A stretch of 32,142 nt of DNA from Nitrosomonas sp. (GCA_021774055.1 JAJFJL010000032.1:1-32142); one strand, 5' to 3'; counted from the first letter of the stretch, positions 1 to 9,758 are shown. Notes: generated by a model not told the origin, from the sequence alone. A program made the numbers and translations.

Positions 1-445
1 TTTTGATAAGCCATTAAAAGAGATTTCTTTTGGTAAAATATTGCTGCAATTATTCCGGGCATCTCGACAATTTAATGTTGAAATTCAACCACAATTAGTC
101 TTGTTACAAAAAACACTATTGAATATTGAAGGCTTAGGACGTGATCTTGACCCTGACCTTGATCTATGGAAAACTGCCAAACCTTTTTTAGAAACCTGGA
201 TGTCTGAACAAATTGGTTTGCGTGGATTTGCTAGTCGGTTACAAAAAGAAGCACCTAATTGGGCACTAATTTTCCCACAATTTCCACGCCTAATTCATCA
301 AAATTTGAGTGAACATCGAGCACAAGCTCAAGCATTGGAAGAAAGAATGACAGATTTACTGGCAGAAGAAAAACGACAAACACGTTTATTAATACTGCTG
401 GCGATTCTAATAACTGCGTTGTTGGTTTGGTTGGTAATACAGTAA
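1..445 (+). CDS. ubiB: UbiB, ABC1-type kinase-like protein, C-terminal part (5' end outside window)
   Basis: The reading frame is open from base 2 to the TAA at 443-445 and has no start inside the window, so only about 147 C-terminal residues are present. UbiB is a membrane-associated atypical kinase/ATPase needed for ubiquinone synthesis. The visible part lies after the catalytic core: a charged helical stretch ([20 protein letters not shown]) followed by a hydrophobic segment close to the C-terminus ([19 protein letters not shown]). This matches the C-terminal transmembrane region of proteobacterial UbiB. In gammaproteobacteria ubiB normally follows ubiE and ubiJ, which would lie to the left. 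UbiE also methylates demethylmenaquinone, so it may serve the Men pathway found further on. Identification rests on the tail only. Confidence 0.8.
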   Translation, partial: FDKPLKEISFGKILLQLFRASRQFNVEIQPQLVLLQKTLLNIEGLGRDLDPDLDLWKTAKPFLETWMSEQIGLRGFASRLQKEAPNWALIFPQFPRLIHQNLSEHRAQAQALEERMTDLLAEEKRQTRLLILLAILITALLVWLVIQ

Positions 446-820
446 ATTAATTGGCATCTTTTCATTTAATTAAGTATAGCCACTAAATTAAATAACCAAG
501 GATAAAATATGACACTAACAGAATGTAACTATTCACATCCCCACCGCAGAAATTGGCAAAAGAAGTACAGATAAACCAGATCTCCTGTTACGCTCTGCTA
601 AATACTTCCATGGCGACACGTTTCAATGTAAGTATCATCCTCCCTCCTATTTTTTTAATGCTGACATGTTACCATTATCTTGTTTTCTTTTATAATCAGT
701 GTGTTACATTGGTTAAAATGATGTTTTTTACCGAAAAGTAAAAGATTATATCTATAAAAATAAGATTATTACAAAGAAATAAGCGAACCGAGGGTAATTA
801 CATTTGATAAATTCTAATGG
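446..820. other. Intergenic stretch without a convincing gene
   Basis: This 375 bp gap separates the end of ubiB from the 3' end of the convergent minus-strand acyltransferase-like gene. A short ATG reading frame starts at 509 but stops quickly. A 62-codon frame at 553-741 has no ribosome binding site and no recognisable composition. I see no clear terminator hairpin with a T-tract and no RNA gene. It may be eroded coding sequence, but nothing in it can be assigned. Confidence 0.5.
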
Positions 821-1942
821 TTAAATCTCCAAAGACCCAAATTTAAGCCCTAATAAATAAACAATTATTTTTCTTAAATAGCGCAATAAGGCAGGGTAAA
901 ACTCAACATAATATCGACATGGAAAAAGTTTACAAGACATTCTTTTTTTAAAACAATAACTGGTCATTCCAAAGTCTATTTTTTTACATCCCTTTTCTAT
1001 TGCAAACTCAATGGCGGCATAAAATAAATTAAAATAAGCCCGTGTATCATACGATTTATCATAATCTAACCCCACACTTTTAAAGTATAAGGTTTCATTA
1101 TTTTGCATTAATAAGCAATAGGCAATGAGTTTATTATTAACACGAATGATTAAAGCATGAGGATTTAAGTCTTGATAAGATGATAAATTGGCAAAAAAAG
1201 CTTCATTAATCACAATGGGGGTTTGTATATAATCATCGTCTTGTTTTTTTCTATCGGTTGTTTTTTTATATAAAGCATATAATTCTGAGCTAATCGCAGA
1301 AGGGTAATCACAAATTTCAACACAGCTACCCGCTTCAGTTAAACGTTTTTTGTCGGCTAATAATCGCCGACGTTTTTTACTAGATAGGGCTTTTAAATAA
1401 GCTTCAAAGCTATCATGCTGAATGGTTAGCAATGTATTGGGTAAAAAATCAAGGGCTGTAAATCGGCCATCATTGATGAATTTATCAGTGATCGTATCCT
1501 CTTTGATGCATAAGGCGTGCATTTTGACCGTTTTATGTAAATAATCACTTATCTGAGTAAAAATAAGCTGGTTTTCATCAGTCGTTAGTTTTTGGCGGGT
1601 TAATAACCCTGAATAATTTGAAATGGGAATTTCAAGGAATCCTATCGCTAATTTAGGAAATAGGGATTTAAGTAACGTAGATTGCTGAATGATGCGAGAA
1701 AGAGGGTGACCTAAATAAGTATAAATTTTAAGATCCTTGAGAAGCATTAAAATAGCTACGCCAATAACCTCATCCGTTTTTAGCACTTTAATAAAAATTA
1801 ACTCAATATCACTATCTGAGGATTCTTTTATTAAGCTTGACCAGGCTAAAGCCATGTTGCCACTAATAAAATCAGCAGAGAAATCATTGAATGAAATGAC
1901 CTCATCGGGACAGGAAGGGTTAAATTGCTGGATTTCATACAT
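821..1942 (-). CDS. FemAB/GNAT-like acyltransferase of unknown substrate
   Basis: A 373-residue soluble protein with the look of the GNAT-fold acyltransferase group often annotated as BioF2-like, FemAB-like or peptidogalycan biosynthesis protein. The C-terminal half carries the recognisable part: a basic stretch around residue 190 (SSKKRRRLLADKKRL), then a segment reading ALIIRVNNKLIAYCLLMQNN, typical of the beta-strand region that binds the acyl donor. It continues with YFKSVGLDYDKSY, a helix, and KGCKKIDFGMTSYCFKKRM near residue 330. The family transfers amino-acyl or acyl groups to cell-envelope or small-molecule amines; the substrate here cannot be read from sequence. The gene stands alone, convergent with ubiB and divergent from menA. 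No signal peptide or membrane segment is evident. Confidence 0.6.
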   Translation of the reverse strand: MYEIQQFNPSCPDEVISFNDFSADFISGNMALAWSSLIKESSDSDIELIFIKVLKTDEVIGVAILMLLKDLKIYTYLGHPLSRIIQQSTLLKSLFPKLAIGFLEIPISNYSGLLTRQKLTTDENQLIFTQISDYLHKTVKMHALCIKEDTITDKFINDGRFTALDFLPNTLLTIQHDSFEAYLKALSSKKRRRLLADKKRLTEAGSCVEICDYPSAISSELYALYKKTTDRKKQDDDYIQTPIVINEAFFANLSSYQDLNPHALIIRVNNKLIAYCLLMQNNETLYFKSVGLDYDKSYDTRAYFNLFYAAIEFAIEKGCKKIDFGMTSYCFKKRMSCKLFPCRYYVEFYPALLRYLRKIIVYLLGLKFGSLEI

Positions 1943-2102
1943 AATTTATTCCTAAATTGAGCTTTAATGAGTTTTAGAGGGGATTATGCAACAATGAGAT
2001 GAGCTGTCGAGTAAAATAGTGACTCAGCCAGAAATACTTAATGCTGGATTACGTTGTTTCGAGTGCTTATTCAATTTTTAATAAACCAAGTATTAGGGTA
2101 TT

Positions 2103-2996
2103 TTGATGGATCCTCAAACTTCTGCGATAAAAATTTGGCTGATGGCGTTGCGACCTAAAACGTTAACCGCATCGGTAGGCCCTATTATGATAGCAACTGC
2201 AATGGCCTTTGGTGATGATAAAGGCGATGGTTTAATCGCCTTTATTTGTTTATTAACTGCATTGCTATTACAAATTGGGACAAATATCGCTAATGATTAT
2301 TTTGATTTTAAAAAAGGATCTGATAGAGAAGACCGTATAGGCCCTACGCGGGTTACGCAAGCAGGACTGTTACCGCCATCAACCATTCGGATGGCTTTTA
2401 TTATCAGTTTTGTTTTGGCGGCCATCGGCTGGTTATTTTTAATTAATCACGCGGGTTGGGTTATGGCGGTCTTAGCGGTGACCTCTATTTTATCAGGAAT
2501 TTATTATACCGCAGGGTCTAAAGCCTTAGGTTATATGGGTTTAGGTGATGTCTTTGTATTTATCTTTTTTGGTCCTGTAGCGGTGGCAGGAACTTATTAT
2601 GCTCAAGCATTAGAAATAAACCTAAGCGTCTTAATTGCAGGTATTGCCCCTGGTTTAATTTCAGTGGCAATTTTAACCGTTAATAATCTACGCGATGTTG
2701 AAAGTGATCGACAATCTAATAAAAAAACCCTCGTGGTACGTTTTGGGGTGAAATTTGCCCAGTTTGAATATTTAAGCGCGTTGCTCGTTGCTGCCTTTAT
2801 TCCGATCGGTCTTTATTTAATAACTAACCAACACCCTGCGACATTGATTGCGTCTATTATTAGTCTAATCGCTATTCCGATGATTTATGAGGTGATGACA
2901 AAAACAGGGGAAATTTTAAATCAAACTTTAGCAAAAACAGGACAGTTATTATTGATTTACAGTATTTTATTTTCAGTCGCTTGGTTATGGGATTAA
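2103..2996 (+). CDS. menA: MenA, 1,4-dihydroxy-2-naphthoate polyprenyltransferase
   Basis: A 297-residue UbiA-superfamily membrane prenyltransferase that joins the polyprenyl chain to 1,4-dihydroxy-2-naphthoate, giving demethylmenaquinone in the inner membrane. The first Asp-rich motif is NDYFDFKKGSDRED (residues 64-77); the second is NNLRDVESDRQSNKK near residues 196-210. Both bind Mg-diphosphate in the family. The N-terminal LMALRPKTLTASVGP is characteristic of MenA rather than UbiA. About eight or nine hydrophobic segments fill the rest. Length fits bacterial MenA (about 300). ATG at 2103 is the first good start; no strong Shine-Dalgarno sequence precedes it. The polyprenyl diphosphate synthase gene lies just beyond the insertion sequence, so menA and ispB were probably adjacent before that element arrived. 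Confidence 0.93.
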   Translation: MMDPQTSAIKIWLMALRPKTLTASVGPIMIATAMAFGDDKGDGLIAFICLLTALLLQIGTNIANDYFDFKKGSDREDRIGPTRVTQAGLLPPSTIRMAFIISFVLAAIGWLFLINHAGWVMAVLAVTSILSGIYYTAGSKALGYMGLGDVFVFIFFGPVAVAGTYYAQALEINLSVLIAGIAPGLISVAILTVNNLRDVESDRQSNKKTLVVRFGVKFAQFEYLSALLVAAFIPIGLYLITNQHPATLIASIISLIAIPMIYEVMTKTGEILNQTLAKTGQLLLIYSILFSVAWLWD

Positions 2997-3010
2997 AGCA
3001 AGCAATTTAG

Positions 3011-3026
3011 AACAATACCTTCGCCA
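3011..3026 (+). repeat. Left terminal inverted repeat of the insertion sequence
   Basis: The sequence AACAATACCTTCGCCA is matched as an exact reverse complement at 4462-4477. This 16 bp match includes one base that may belong to the target duplication. The transposase stop codon lies about 20 bp inside this end. Confidence 0.85.
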
Positions 3027-4476
3027 GAAACCACCCCAAATCACACTATTTTCTCGCATGAATTCTACCAATTTCAGCAGCTTGGAAAAGGTCGTCGTTA
3101 TTTAAAAAGTCATCAGGGTTTAAGCCGAGTGAATTAATAACCCTAAGTGTGAGTTTATGCGCTCTGCAAGAAGTTTTTAAGTCCTGCATACTTCCAGATT
3201 TTACGCCTTCTACTTTTGGTAATAATATCTGTGAAAATGTAACCATAAACAAAGAAAAACTAGCTGCATTGTTAACTTGATCTTTCTTGATATTCATAAA
3301 ATCTTCAAGTCCCCAATACTGTTTGGCATCACGAAAATTAAATTCAATTTGAAAACGTAACTTGTAATAGTCAATTAAATTATCATGAGACAGTCCCAAG
3401 TCACTGCTGAACAACAACACTTTTGATATTTTCCCATTGCTAAGGTTAACACGTACAATAATTACAATATTCAACATATTAGGAAATTTTTTGTGCCAAA
3501 CTTGAACTTGGTAAATACGAGTTCTGATATTACCTTCTGTCTTTTCCTCGCACAGGTGTTCATCAGTTAGACTCTCTAAAGTGACCTTCTCACCATATTT
3601 TCGAGGTTTTCCTTTACCTGAGTATTCACCTTTATATGGGAAATACAATTCTGAGTCATGACGTAACTTTGAAATAATATGTAGTCCAGTTTGTTTTATC
3701 ATCTGCAGTGCTGCATTGTTTCCTAACGCACCATCATAAACAAAATAGGTGATTTTTATTTTTAAAGCAATTAGTCGCAAAGTTCCTAAAATACATCCTT
3801 TTAGCTGTAATAAAAAAGGGGAAAGATTTACTTCAGCCAGATTCTTGTTTTTACTTCCTTTTGGTCTACCAGTATTTTTATTTGACACTTTATTTTTTTG
3901 CTCTTTTTGCTTTTTTTAGCTTTAGGTGCAGATTCTTTTACGTCTTCACGTACTAATTGCTCTGTATATAATGGATAAGATTTGCGAGATTCAACGTCTA
4001 TTAAAGATATACTGATGAAACAGATGCTTGCAACTGTTTTTTTTGGATTGATGAGAAGAACGTACCTAATCCAAATGTTTGTTTTCCTGATTTAGTTACC
4101 ACAACTTCATCACCAGCAAGCACGTAAGTTTTTGATAGTTTGTTACAAAGATGTTCTTTAACTAATATCCAGGATAATTTTCCCCATTCGTGCTTATCCT
4201 TAAAAAAACGTTGAACAGTGCGATAACTGCAACCTTCTCCCGTCCACCGGGAAATTCCCAGCATGGTCACTCGACCTGACATTGATAGGGTTGCTTCAAT
4301 TATTAAAGTTAATTGGCGGAGTGTTTTTGAAGAAATTGTTGAGTTAAGAGTAGTAAGAATTGTTATGATCTCATTCATAGTCAGGTTTTGTGAAATTTGT
4401 TGTTTTGAAGCTCATTATTTTACGCTACCTGGCTATATTTCATTTTGAAACTTGATTAAATTGGCGAAGGTATTGT
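3012..4476 (-). mobile_element. IS701/IS4-type insertion sequence, 1465 bp, complete ends
   Basis: Terminal inverted repeats of 15 bp (ACAATACCTTCGCCA at 3012-3026, and its reverse complement at 4462-4476) bound a single transposase region on the minus strand. Directly outside the ends the bases TAGA occur on both sides (3008-3011 and 4477-4480), consistent with a 4 bp target duplication. Shifting the boundary by one base gives TTAG, which fits the YTAR target preference known for IS701. The transposase has the IS4-superfamily DDE layout with a Y-x2-R-x3-E signature. The element sits between menA and ispB without interrupting either. Family-level assignment is by motif, not by database match. 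Confidence 0.85.
3046..4378 (-). pseudogene. IS701/IS4-family transposase split by two single-base frame changes
   Basis: Translation starts at the ATG at 4378 and reads 125 residues to a stop at 4001. The family sequence continues in a second frame (SLIDVESRKSYPLYTEQLVR, about 4007-3948), then in a third frame to the stop at 3046. All three catalytic acids are still present, one per piece: D in VLAGDEVVVTKSGKQT, D in FVYDGALGNN, and E in the YYKLRFQIEFNFRD signature. Both breaks sit at A-runs on the coding strand (A8 at 4037-4044, A7 at 3892-3898). Adding one A to each restores a continuous protein of about 444 residues, the expected length. The defects could be true mutations, homopolymer sequencing errors, or sites of -1 slippage; sequence alone cannot tell these apart. 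Confidence 0.85.
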
Positions 4477-4477
4477 T
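4462..4477 (-). repeat. Right terminal inverted repeat of the insertion sequence
   Basis: TGGCGAAGGTATTGTT is the exact reverse complement of the left end at 3011-3026. It lies about 85 bp upstream of the transposase start codon on the minus strand, leaving room for the element's promoter. Confidence 0.85.
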
Positions 4478-4628
4478 AGAAAGGAATGAATTAATGATGC
4501 CAAAAATACAAAATTCCTAGTAATTATGGCGGATAAAGATAAGTTTGATAAATTTTTAAATTTTGCACATGCTTTCAAACACTAATCTTTTATGGATTAT
4601 TTTAAATGTTTTCAACGGAAGTTAACTT

Positions 4629-5621
4629 ATGACGCATGATAAATTAATGGCCTTACTTAAAGCTGATAGTGAAAAAATTGATGCCATTATGCGTTGTGAT
4701 CTTAATACAATTACTAATCAACACCTACATCAAGTGATCGCGTATGCTATTTTTAATGGCGGGAAGCGCATTCGGCCTTTATTAACCATCTTAGCCGCGC
4801 GTTTGTGCCAAACAAAGATATCTCTTAATGAAACTAACTTATATCGTTTTGCGATATGTTTTGAGTACCTTCATGCTGCCAGTTTATTACATGATGATGT
4901 GATTGATAAAGCCCAGCAGCGCAGAGGGCAAAAAAGTGCTAATAGGATTTGGGATAATACACAGGTTATTCTTGCGGGTGATTTTCTACATTCACGAGCA
5001 ATGTCACTTGCAGGCACACTCGGTAATCAACAGTGTTTAGGCATTATTTGTGATGCAATCCAAGCGATGGTGAATGCTGAATTTATACAGATTGATAACA
5101 CGAATAGTTTAAATATATCAGAGCAACCGTATCTGCAGGTACTTTTGGGGAAAACAGCCGCTTTAATCAGCGCGGCTTGTCAGACAGGTGGGATATTATC
5201 TAATGCAACCAAGGCTCAATGTCAGGCGTTGACCATTTTAGGGACGAATATGGGTTTAACTTTTCAAATTGTTGATGATTTGCTGGATTATTTAGGTGAA
5301 CCTGAAAAAACAGGCAAAATGAGGGGCAATGATATTAGGAAGAATAAAATGACTTTACCCTTAATTTATACGCTAAATCATGCGACGGATAAGGATAAAC
5401 AATGGTTAGTTAGCATATTAAAAACAGATGAAAATACGCGTATGAGTGAATTTAAGTCGATTAAAGCCTTGATTGAAAAAACAGGAGGCTTTAATTACAC
5501 GTGTGAAAAAGCGCGGCAACTCACTGAAGAGGCGATCACAGCATTAGACGTATTTTCAGATGGTTTTGAAAAAGATAAAATGACCGCGCTTTCAATGTAT
5601 GTTTTACAACGTGAACACTAA
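4629..5621 (+). CDS. ispB: IspB-type trans-polyprenyl diphosphate synthase
   Basis: A 330-residue soluble all-helical prenyl chain elongation enzyme. It condenses isopentenyl diphosphate onto farnesyl diphosphate to make the long quinone side chain. Visible motifs are GGKRIRPLL (44-52), the first Asp-rich motif LLHDDVIDKAQQRRG (86-100) and the second Asp-rich motif QIVDDLLDYLGEPEKTGK (213-230). GNDIRKNKMTLPLIY follows the second. Chain length cannot be fixed by eye; octaprenyl is usual for gammaproteobacteria. The residue before the first motif is a small hydrophobic one, which suits long-chain products. It lies between menA and menF on the same strand, so it probably supplies the side chain for menaquinone and, given ubiB, ubiquinone too. 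Confidence 0.9.
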   Translation: MTHDKLMALLKADSEKIDAIMRCDLNTITNQHLHQVIAYAIFNGGKRIRPLLTILAARLCQTKISLNETNLYRFAICFEYLHAASLLHDDVIDKAQQRRGQKSANRIWDNTQVILAGDFLHSRAMSLAGTLGNQQCLGIICDAIQAMVNAEFIQIDNTNSLNISEQPYLQVLLGKTAALISAACQTGGILSNATKAQCQALTILGTNMGLTFQIVDDLLDYLGEPEKTGKMRGNDIRKNKMTLPLIYTLNHATDKDKQWLVSILKTDENTRMSEFKSIKALIEKTGGFNYTCEKARQLTEEAITALDVFSDGFEKDKMTALSMYVLQREH

Positions 5622-5629
5622 GGGACGTG

Positions 5630-5773
5630 CATGAAATAACTTGAGCAGCTAGCACACAGGATTTATGCTCATATTCAAAGCGTGTAAACAGGTGTATAGC
5701 AAGGCTATGTAACTGTTTACATAATGCAGAAGATGAATATAAAGACAAAGCTAGATGCTCAAGTTATTCCATG
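5630..5773. repeat. 144 bp imperfect palindrome, MITE-like
   Basis: The outer arms, 5630-5652 and 5751-5773, are reverse complements with two mismatches in 23 bp (CATGAAATAACTTGAGCA against CATGGAATAACTTGAGCA when read inward). An inner pair, TGTAAACAG and CTGTTTACA, plus GTATAGC/GCTATG around the centre, lets the whole segment fold as one long hairpin. It begins about 9 bp after the ispB stop codon. There is no coding capacity. It may be a non-autonomous mobile element or a transcript-end structure; no T-tract follows it. Confidence 0.75.
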
Positions 5774-5792
5774 CAGGTTCCTTTGTATTTAT

Positions 5793-5984
5793 GCCCGCCA
5801 TCATAAAGATGAGCCAATAAAAAAACACGGTTATAAAGAGAGGTCAATCTTTAGGTTGGGGCTAAATATTATCAGAAAGGACTTCGTGAATACAAAAATA
5901 AGAATAACAGATATGTTTTTAACAATGCTTGAATCATGTGGTTATAGTTTTGTAGCTGATCGGCAATTAAAAAATGTCCCGTAG
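5793..5984 (+). pseudogene. Remnant of an IS4-like transposase C-terminus
   Basis: The frame ending at the TAG at 5982-5984 reads EPIKKHGYKERSIFRLGLN and then IIRKDFVNTK, followed by a hydrophobic helix ending LESCG. This resembles the C-terminal tail of IS4-family transposases (a Gly-Tyr-Lys-x-Arg-Ser-x-Phe-Arg-x-Gly-Leu pattern). No catalytic domain lies upstream: the frame runs back into the adjacent palindrome. It is a tail fragment left between ispB and menF and unlikely to be translated usefully. Assignment is from pattern memory only. Confidence 0.45.
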
Positions 5985-6050
5985 TATGGATGAGTTTAAT
6001 GATCTGGTTTATATTAGTCGAGTCACGTTAGCCATTATTAATAAATACTA

Positions 6051-7226
6051 ATGACAACAACACATATTAATGGAAAAAATTATTCCGAATCACAAATTTT
6101 AAACGCTTTTTTACAGGCGGCAACCTGTCATCAAGCCTCAATTGTTTTTTGGAATGAGCCTAATTCGCAACAACTGTGTTTATTAGTGAATTTTAGCCAA
6201 GCGGTTGCCTGTCAAATTTCAGATAAATTAGCGGCAGGGTTTATTTTTAGTCCTTTTTTATCAACCAATAAAGCCTGTTTTTTTTTACAGGCGGAATTAT
6301 TTTATACCATTGAAAATAAACAATTATTGGAAAAAAGTATTGTAGGTCATGCTAAAAAACAAGCGTTTTTAACTACAGTTATAAATTGTTTAAATCAAGC
6401 CAAAAAAAGCGATTATTTTGTCGGGATAGCCCCCGTGGATAGCTCAGCTGATCTTAAAGCCTGTTTTATTGCCTTAGTTAAGCAAGGTTTGAGAGAAATT
6501 AAAAATTCAGCATTTGAAAAAATTGTTTTTGCGCGGACTAAAACCATTAAATTACCCGATAATTTTGATTTAATCTCTACTTTTCAACGAATTCGGCAAA
6601 CGTATCCCCAACATTTTATTTCATTGATTTCAACGGCAGACTATGGATCATGGCTGGGATGTAGCCCTGAATTATTACTTGCCATTGAAGGTTTAGCCTT
6701 ACAAACAGTATCATTAGCTGGGACAAAACTAAACACACAGGCGTGGACAGAAAAGGAATATCAAGAGCAGGCATTAGTCACTGAGTTTATTAGACAACAA
6801 TTACATCAACTTACGATTATGGATGTTGAAGAAATGCCGCCGACTAATTTGACAATTGGTGCATTTAAACATTTACAAACGCAATTTAAAATTCATTTAA
6901 ATTCACAACAATCGCTTAATCAAACGGCGGAACGTTTGTTAGCGTTATTACACCCCACCCCTGCGGTTTGTGGAATGCCCAAACAAGAGGCTTTAGATTT
7001 TATCCAGCAGCATGAAAGTTTTGATCGACAATTATATTGTGGTTATTTAGGCCCTTGTAATATTGATAAGGGAAAAATTCAATTATATGTCAACATTCGT
7101 TGTTTGCAACTAGTCACTCATCATGCGATTTTATATGCAGGTGCAGGGATTACCGAGGCTTCTGATCCTGAAAAGGAATGGGAAGAGACCGAGTTAAAAT
7201 GCCAAACCTTATTGGATTTTTTATAA
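6051..7226 (+). CDS. menF: MenF, isochorismate synthase
   Basis: A 391-residue chorismate-binding enzyme that converts chorismate to isochorismate, the first committed step of menaquinone synthesis. The C-terminal catalytic domain is clear: EKIVFART with the general-base lysine at about residue 157, CSPELLLAIEG near 209, VSLAGT near 220, HPTPAVCGMPKQEALDFI near 304, FDRQLYCGYLGP, and AGAGITEASDPEKEWEETE holding the Mg-binding glutamates. The residues favour isochorismate synthase over anthranilate or aminodeoxychorismate synthase. The start at 6051 overlaps a short upstream reading frame by one base (TAATG). The stop codon directly abuts the menD ATG, indicating translational coupling in a men operon. 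Confidence 0.92.
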   Translation: MTTTHINGKNYSESQILNAFLQAATCHQASIVFWNEPNSQQLCLLVNFSQAVACQISDKLAAGFIFSPFLSTNKACFFLQAELFYTIENKQLLEKSIVGHAKKQAFLTTVINCLNQAKKSDYFVGIAPVDSSADLKACFIALVKQGLREIKNSAFEKIVFARTKTIKLPDNFDLISTFQRIRQTYPQHFISLISTADYGSWLGCSPELLLAIEGLALQTVSLAGTKLNTQAWTEKEYQEQALVTEFIRQQLHQLTIMDVEEMPPTNLTIGAFKHLQTQFKIHLNSQQSLNQTAERLLALLHPTPAVCGMPKQEALDFIQQHESFDRQLYCGYLGPCNIDKGKIQLYVNIRCLQLVTHHAILYAGAGITEASDPEKEWEETELKCQTLLDFL

Positions 7227-8930
7227 ATGTCTAAGACTTATTTAGAATCCATTATGAACATTGCCGAGATTTGTGCGCGGCTAGGGGTGGAAGATGCGAT
7301 TCTTTCCGCAGGTTCACGTTGCGCACCGTTGGTGATTGCCTTTAATCGCCATCCTAATATAAAGGTAAACACTGTTGTTGATGAACGCGCAGCTGCTTTT
7401 ATTGCGTTAGGTATTGCTCAGCAAAAACAAAGTCCTGTGGTTATCGTGTGTACCTCAGGAACTGCAGCATTAAATTATTGCCCAGCGATTGCCGAAGCGT
7501 ATTATCAAACGATTCCCTTAATTGTTTTTACCTGCGACCGTCCTCCCGAATGGATTGGACAGCAAGATGGACAAACCATTAATCAAGTAGGCATTTATCA
7601 AAATTACGTCAAAGCAAGTTATAACTTACCTGTTGATAATCATCATCCTGACTCTATTTGGCATATTGAGCGAACAGTGGCCGAAGCCGTTAATTTAGCC
7701 ATGAGCCCCGCTTTTGCACCCGTGCATTTAAATCTGCCTTTTCGAGAGCCTTTTTATCCACAAGCTCAACAAACGATTGGGTTTAATCCTAAGATAAAAA
7801 TCATTCAACAATTAAATAGCCAAGCGGTATTAAATGAAACGCAATGGCAGTCGCTTATCGGTGAGCTTAAGCAAGCGAAACGTATTTTAATTGTCGTGGG
7901 ACAGCAATTTTTAGATTACAAACAATTATCCTGTTTAAATCAATTAAATATCACTGTTATCGGGGATATTATTTCCAATGTACACGGCATAGAACCATTG
8001 ATTCAGCATAGCGATAATTTTTTAAGTGCTATTGATGAAACCACTCAACAACAGCTACGCCCTGATTTATTAATTAGCTTTGGGCAATCCATCATTTCCA
8101 AGAATCTTAAATTGTATTTAAGAGCGTATCCTGCAAACCAGCATTGGCATTTACAAGTAGCAGGGCAGGTGGCTGATAGCTATCAATCGTTAACTCAAAT
8201 CATTCGCATCAATCCAGTTGATTTTTTTAATCGACTAAAGCAACAGGATTTAGTCGCCATTGACCCTAGTTATCAAACTGGATGGCGTATTTTAGAAGAT
8301 AAAGCCCAAGCATTATTAAACACATTTTTTATTAAACAAGTATTTAACGAATTTTTAGCGGTTAAAACACTGATGGATTCATTGCCTAAACGGTGTTTAT
8401 TGCATTTAGGTAATAGTATGCCGATTCGTTATGCAAACTTAGTGGGTTTAAATAAAAAAGAGAGCGTCGTTTATGCTAATCGTGGTACATCGGGTATTGA
8501 TGGCTGTATGAGTACTGCGGCAGGTCATAGTTTGGCGAGTGATTTATTGAATATTCTTATTATTGGTGATATAAGTTTTTTTTATGATAAAAATGCACTC
8601 TGGCATAACTCAAGCCCTTTAAACTTAAGAATTGTATTATTAAATAATCAGGGGGGAGGAATTTTTGATATTCTTCCCGACTCACGGCAATTACCTGAAT
8701 TAAATGACTGCTTTATTACTCCGCATCAATTAACTGCTAAAAACACCGCTGATGATTTTGGCTTAGAGTATTACTCGTGCGATAATTTGGCTCAATTGCA
8801 CAACATCCTAAACCATTTTTTTAGACCCGCTAAACAATCAAAACTTTTAGAGATTAATACAAAAATTAATACCAATAGCCTGATTTTTAAAGATTTTAAA
8901 CAACAATGGAAACAGGTTTATGCAAACTAA
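7227..8930 (+). CDS. menD: MenD, SEPHCHC synthase (thiamine diphosphate-dependent)
   Basis: A 567-residue ThDP enzyme that adds succinic semialdehyde, from 2-oxoglutarate, to isochorismate, giving SEPHCHC. The N-terminal pyrimidine-binding domain shows [14 protein letters not shown] (27-40), [13 protein letters not shown] with the ThDP-activating glutamate at about 53, [14 protein letters not shown] and [19 protein letters not shown]. The C-terminal pyrophosphate-binding domain has [34 protein letters not shown] and [14 protein letters not shown], the GD...NN metal and diphosphate site. Length fits the family (about 555-570). The classical GSRSTPL stretch reads GSRCAPL here, a mild variation. 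Its start directly follows the menF stop, and its end overlaps menB by 11 bp. Confidence 0.95.
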   Translation: MSKTYLESIMNIAEICARLGVEDAILSAGSRCAPLVIAFNRHPNIKVNTVVDERAAAFIALGIAQQKQSPVVIVCTSGTAALNYCPAIAEAYYQTIPLIVFTCDRPPEWIGQQDGQTINQVGIYQNYVKASYNLPVDNHHPDSIWHIERTVAEAVNLAMSPAFAPVHLNLPFREPFYPQAQQTIGFNPKIKIIQQLNSQAVLNETQWQSLIGELKQAKRILIVVGQQFLDYKQLSCLNQLNITVIGDIISNVHGIEPLIQHSDNFLSAIDETTQQQLRPDLLISFGQSIISKNLKLYLRAYPANQHWHLQVAGQVADSYQSLTQIIRINPVDFFNRLKQQDLVAIDPSYQTGWRILEDKAQALLNTFFIKQVFNEFLAVKTLMDSLPKRCLLHLGNSMPIRYANLVGLNKKESVVYANRGTSGIDGCMSTAAGHSLASDLLNILIIGDISFFYDKNALWHNSSPLNLRIVLLNNQGGGIFDILPDSRQLPELNDCFITPHQLTAKNTADDFGLEYYSCDNLAQLHNILNHFFRPAKQSKLLEINTKINTNSLIFKDFKQQWKQVYAN

Positions 8931-9744
8931 TGTGGCTTGGAAAACAATCAAAAGTTATCAAGAAATTTTATTTCAATATTACCAAGGCATCGGTAAAATT
9001 AGTATTAACCGCCCTCATAAACATAATGCGTTCACCCCGTTAACGATTCAAGAAATGTTAGATGCAGTAGCACTTTGTCGTGAAAATAAAGACATTGGGG
9101 TTGTAGTCATTACAGGCGAAGGCGGGAAGGCTTTTTGTAGTGGTGGTGATCAATCTGTGCGTGGTGACGGGGGATATTTAGGTGACGATGAAGTCCCACG
9201 TTTGAATGTCTTAGACTTACAAAAACAAATCCGCTCTTTGCCTAAACCTGTGGTTGCAATGGTCGCAGGTTGGGCAATAGGCGGCGGCCATGTTCTGCAT
9301 GTGATTTGTGATTTAACCATTGCCGCTGATAATGCACGCTTTGGGCAGACAGGGCCTAATGTAGGCTCTTTTGATGGCGGCTTTGGTGCATCTTATTTAG
9401 CACGGATTGTTGGACAGAAAAAAGCCCGTGAGATTTGGTTTTTATGCGATCAATATGATGCTGAAGAAGCCTTAACGATGGGATTGGTGAACAAGGTTGT
9501 TCCATTAGATCAATTAGAAGAAACCACGCTAGCATGGTGCCAAAAAATGCTAAAAAAATCACCGATAGCGTTGCGATTATTAAAATCAGCATTTAATGCT
9601 GAGTTAGATGGACAAGCGGGTATTCAAGAATTAGCAGGAAATGCAACCTTATTATATTACTTAACCGAAGAAGCCAAAGAAGGTAAGCAGGCCTTTTTAG
9701 AAAAACGCGAGCCTGACTTTAGCCAGTACCAAAAATTTCCCTAA
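8920..9744 (+). CDS. menB: MenB, 1,4-dihydroxy-2-naphthoyl-CoA synthase
   Basis: A 274-residue crotonase-fold enzyme that closes the second ring of the naphthoquinone from o-succinylbenzoyl-CoA. It is very close to the E. coli type: [38 protein letters not shown] (oxyanion-hole region), [40 protein letters not shown] and the C-terminal [20 protein letters not shown]. The QTGP segment is that of the bicarbonate-dependent class of MenB. The start overlaps the last codons of menD, so the two are probably translationally coupled. In E. coli menH lies between menD and menB; here there is no space for it. Confidence 0.96.
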   Translation: MQTNVAWKTIKSYQEILFQYYQGIGKISINRPHKHNAFTPLTIQEMLDAVALCRENKDIGVVVITGEGGKAFCSGGDQSVRGDGGYLGDDEVPRLNVLDLQKQIRSLPKPVVAMVAGWAIGGGHVLHVICDLTIAADNARFGQTGPNVGSFDGGFGASYLARIVGQKKAREIWFLCDQYDAEEALTMGLVNKVVPLDQLEETTLAWCQKMLKKSPIALRLLKSAFNAELDGQAGIQELAGNATLLYYLTEEAKEGKQAFLEKREPDFSQYQKFP

Positions 9745-9758
9745 ATACTATTTAAAAC

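Noticed and set aside
553-741. 62-codon open frame after ubiB
   Set aside because: No ribosome binding site, odd composition (Cys, Phe and Tyr runs) and no family resemblance; the interval has stops in the other frames and looks non-coding.
5986-6051. 21-codon ATG frame whose TAA overlaps the menF ATG, considered as a leader peptide
   Set aside because: No Shine-Dalgarno sequence, no run of regulatory codons and no attenuator-like hairpins; the overlap may be chance.
9356-9592. 78-codon minus-strand frame inside menB
   Set aside because: Fully antisense to the well-conserved MenB coding sequence; no independent support.
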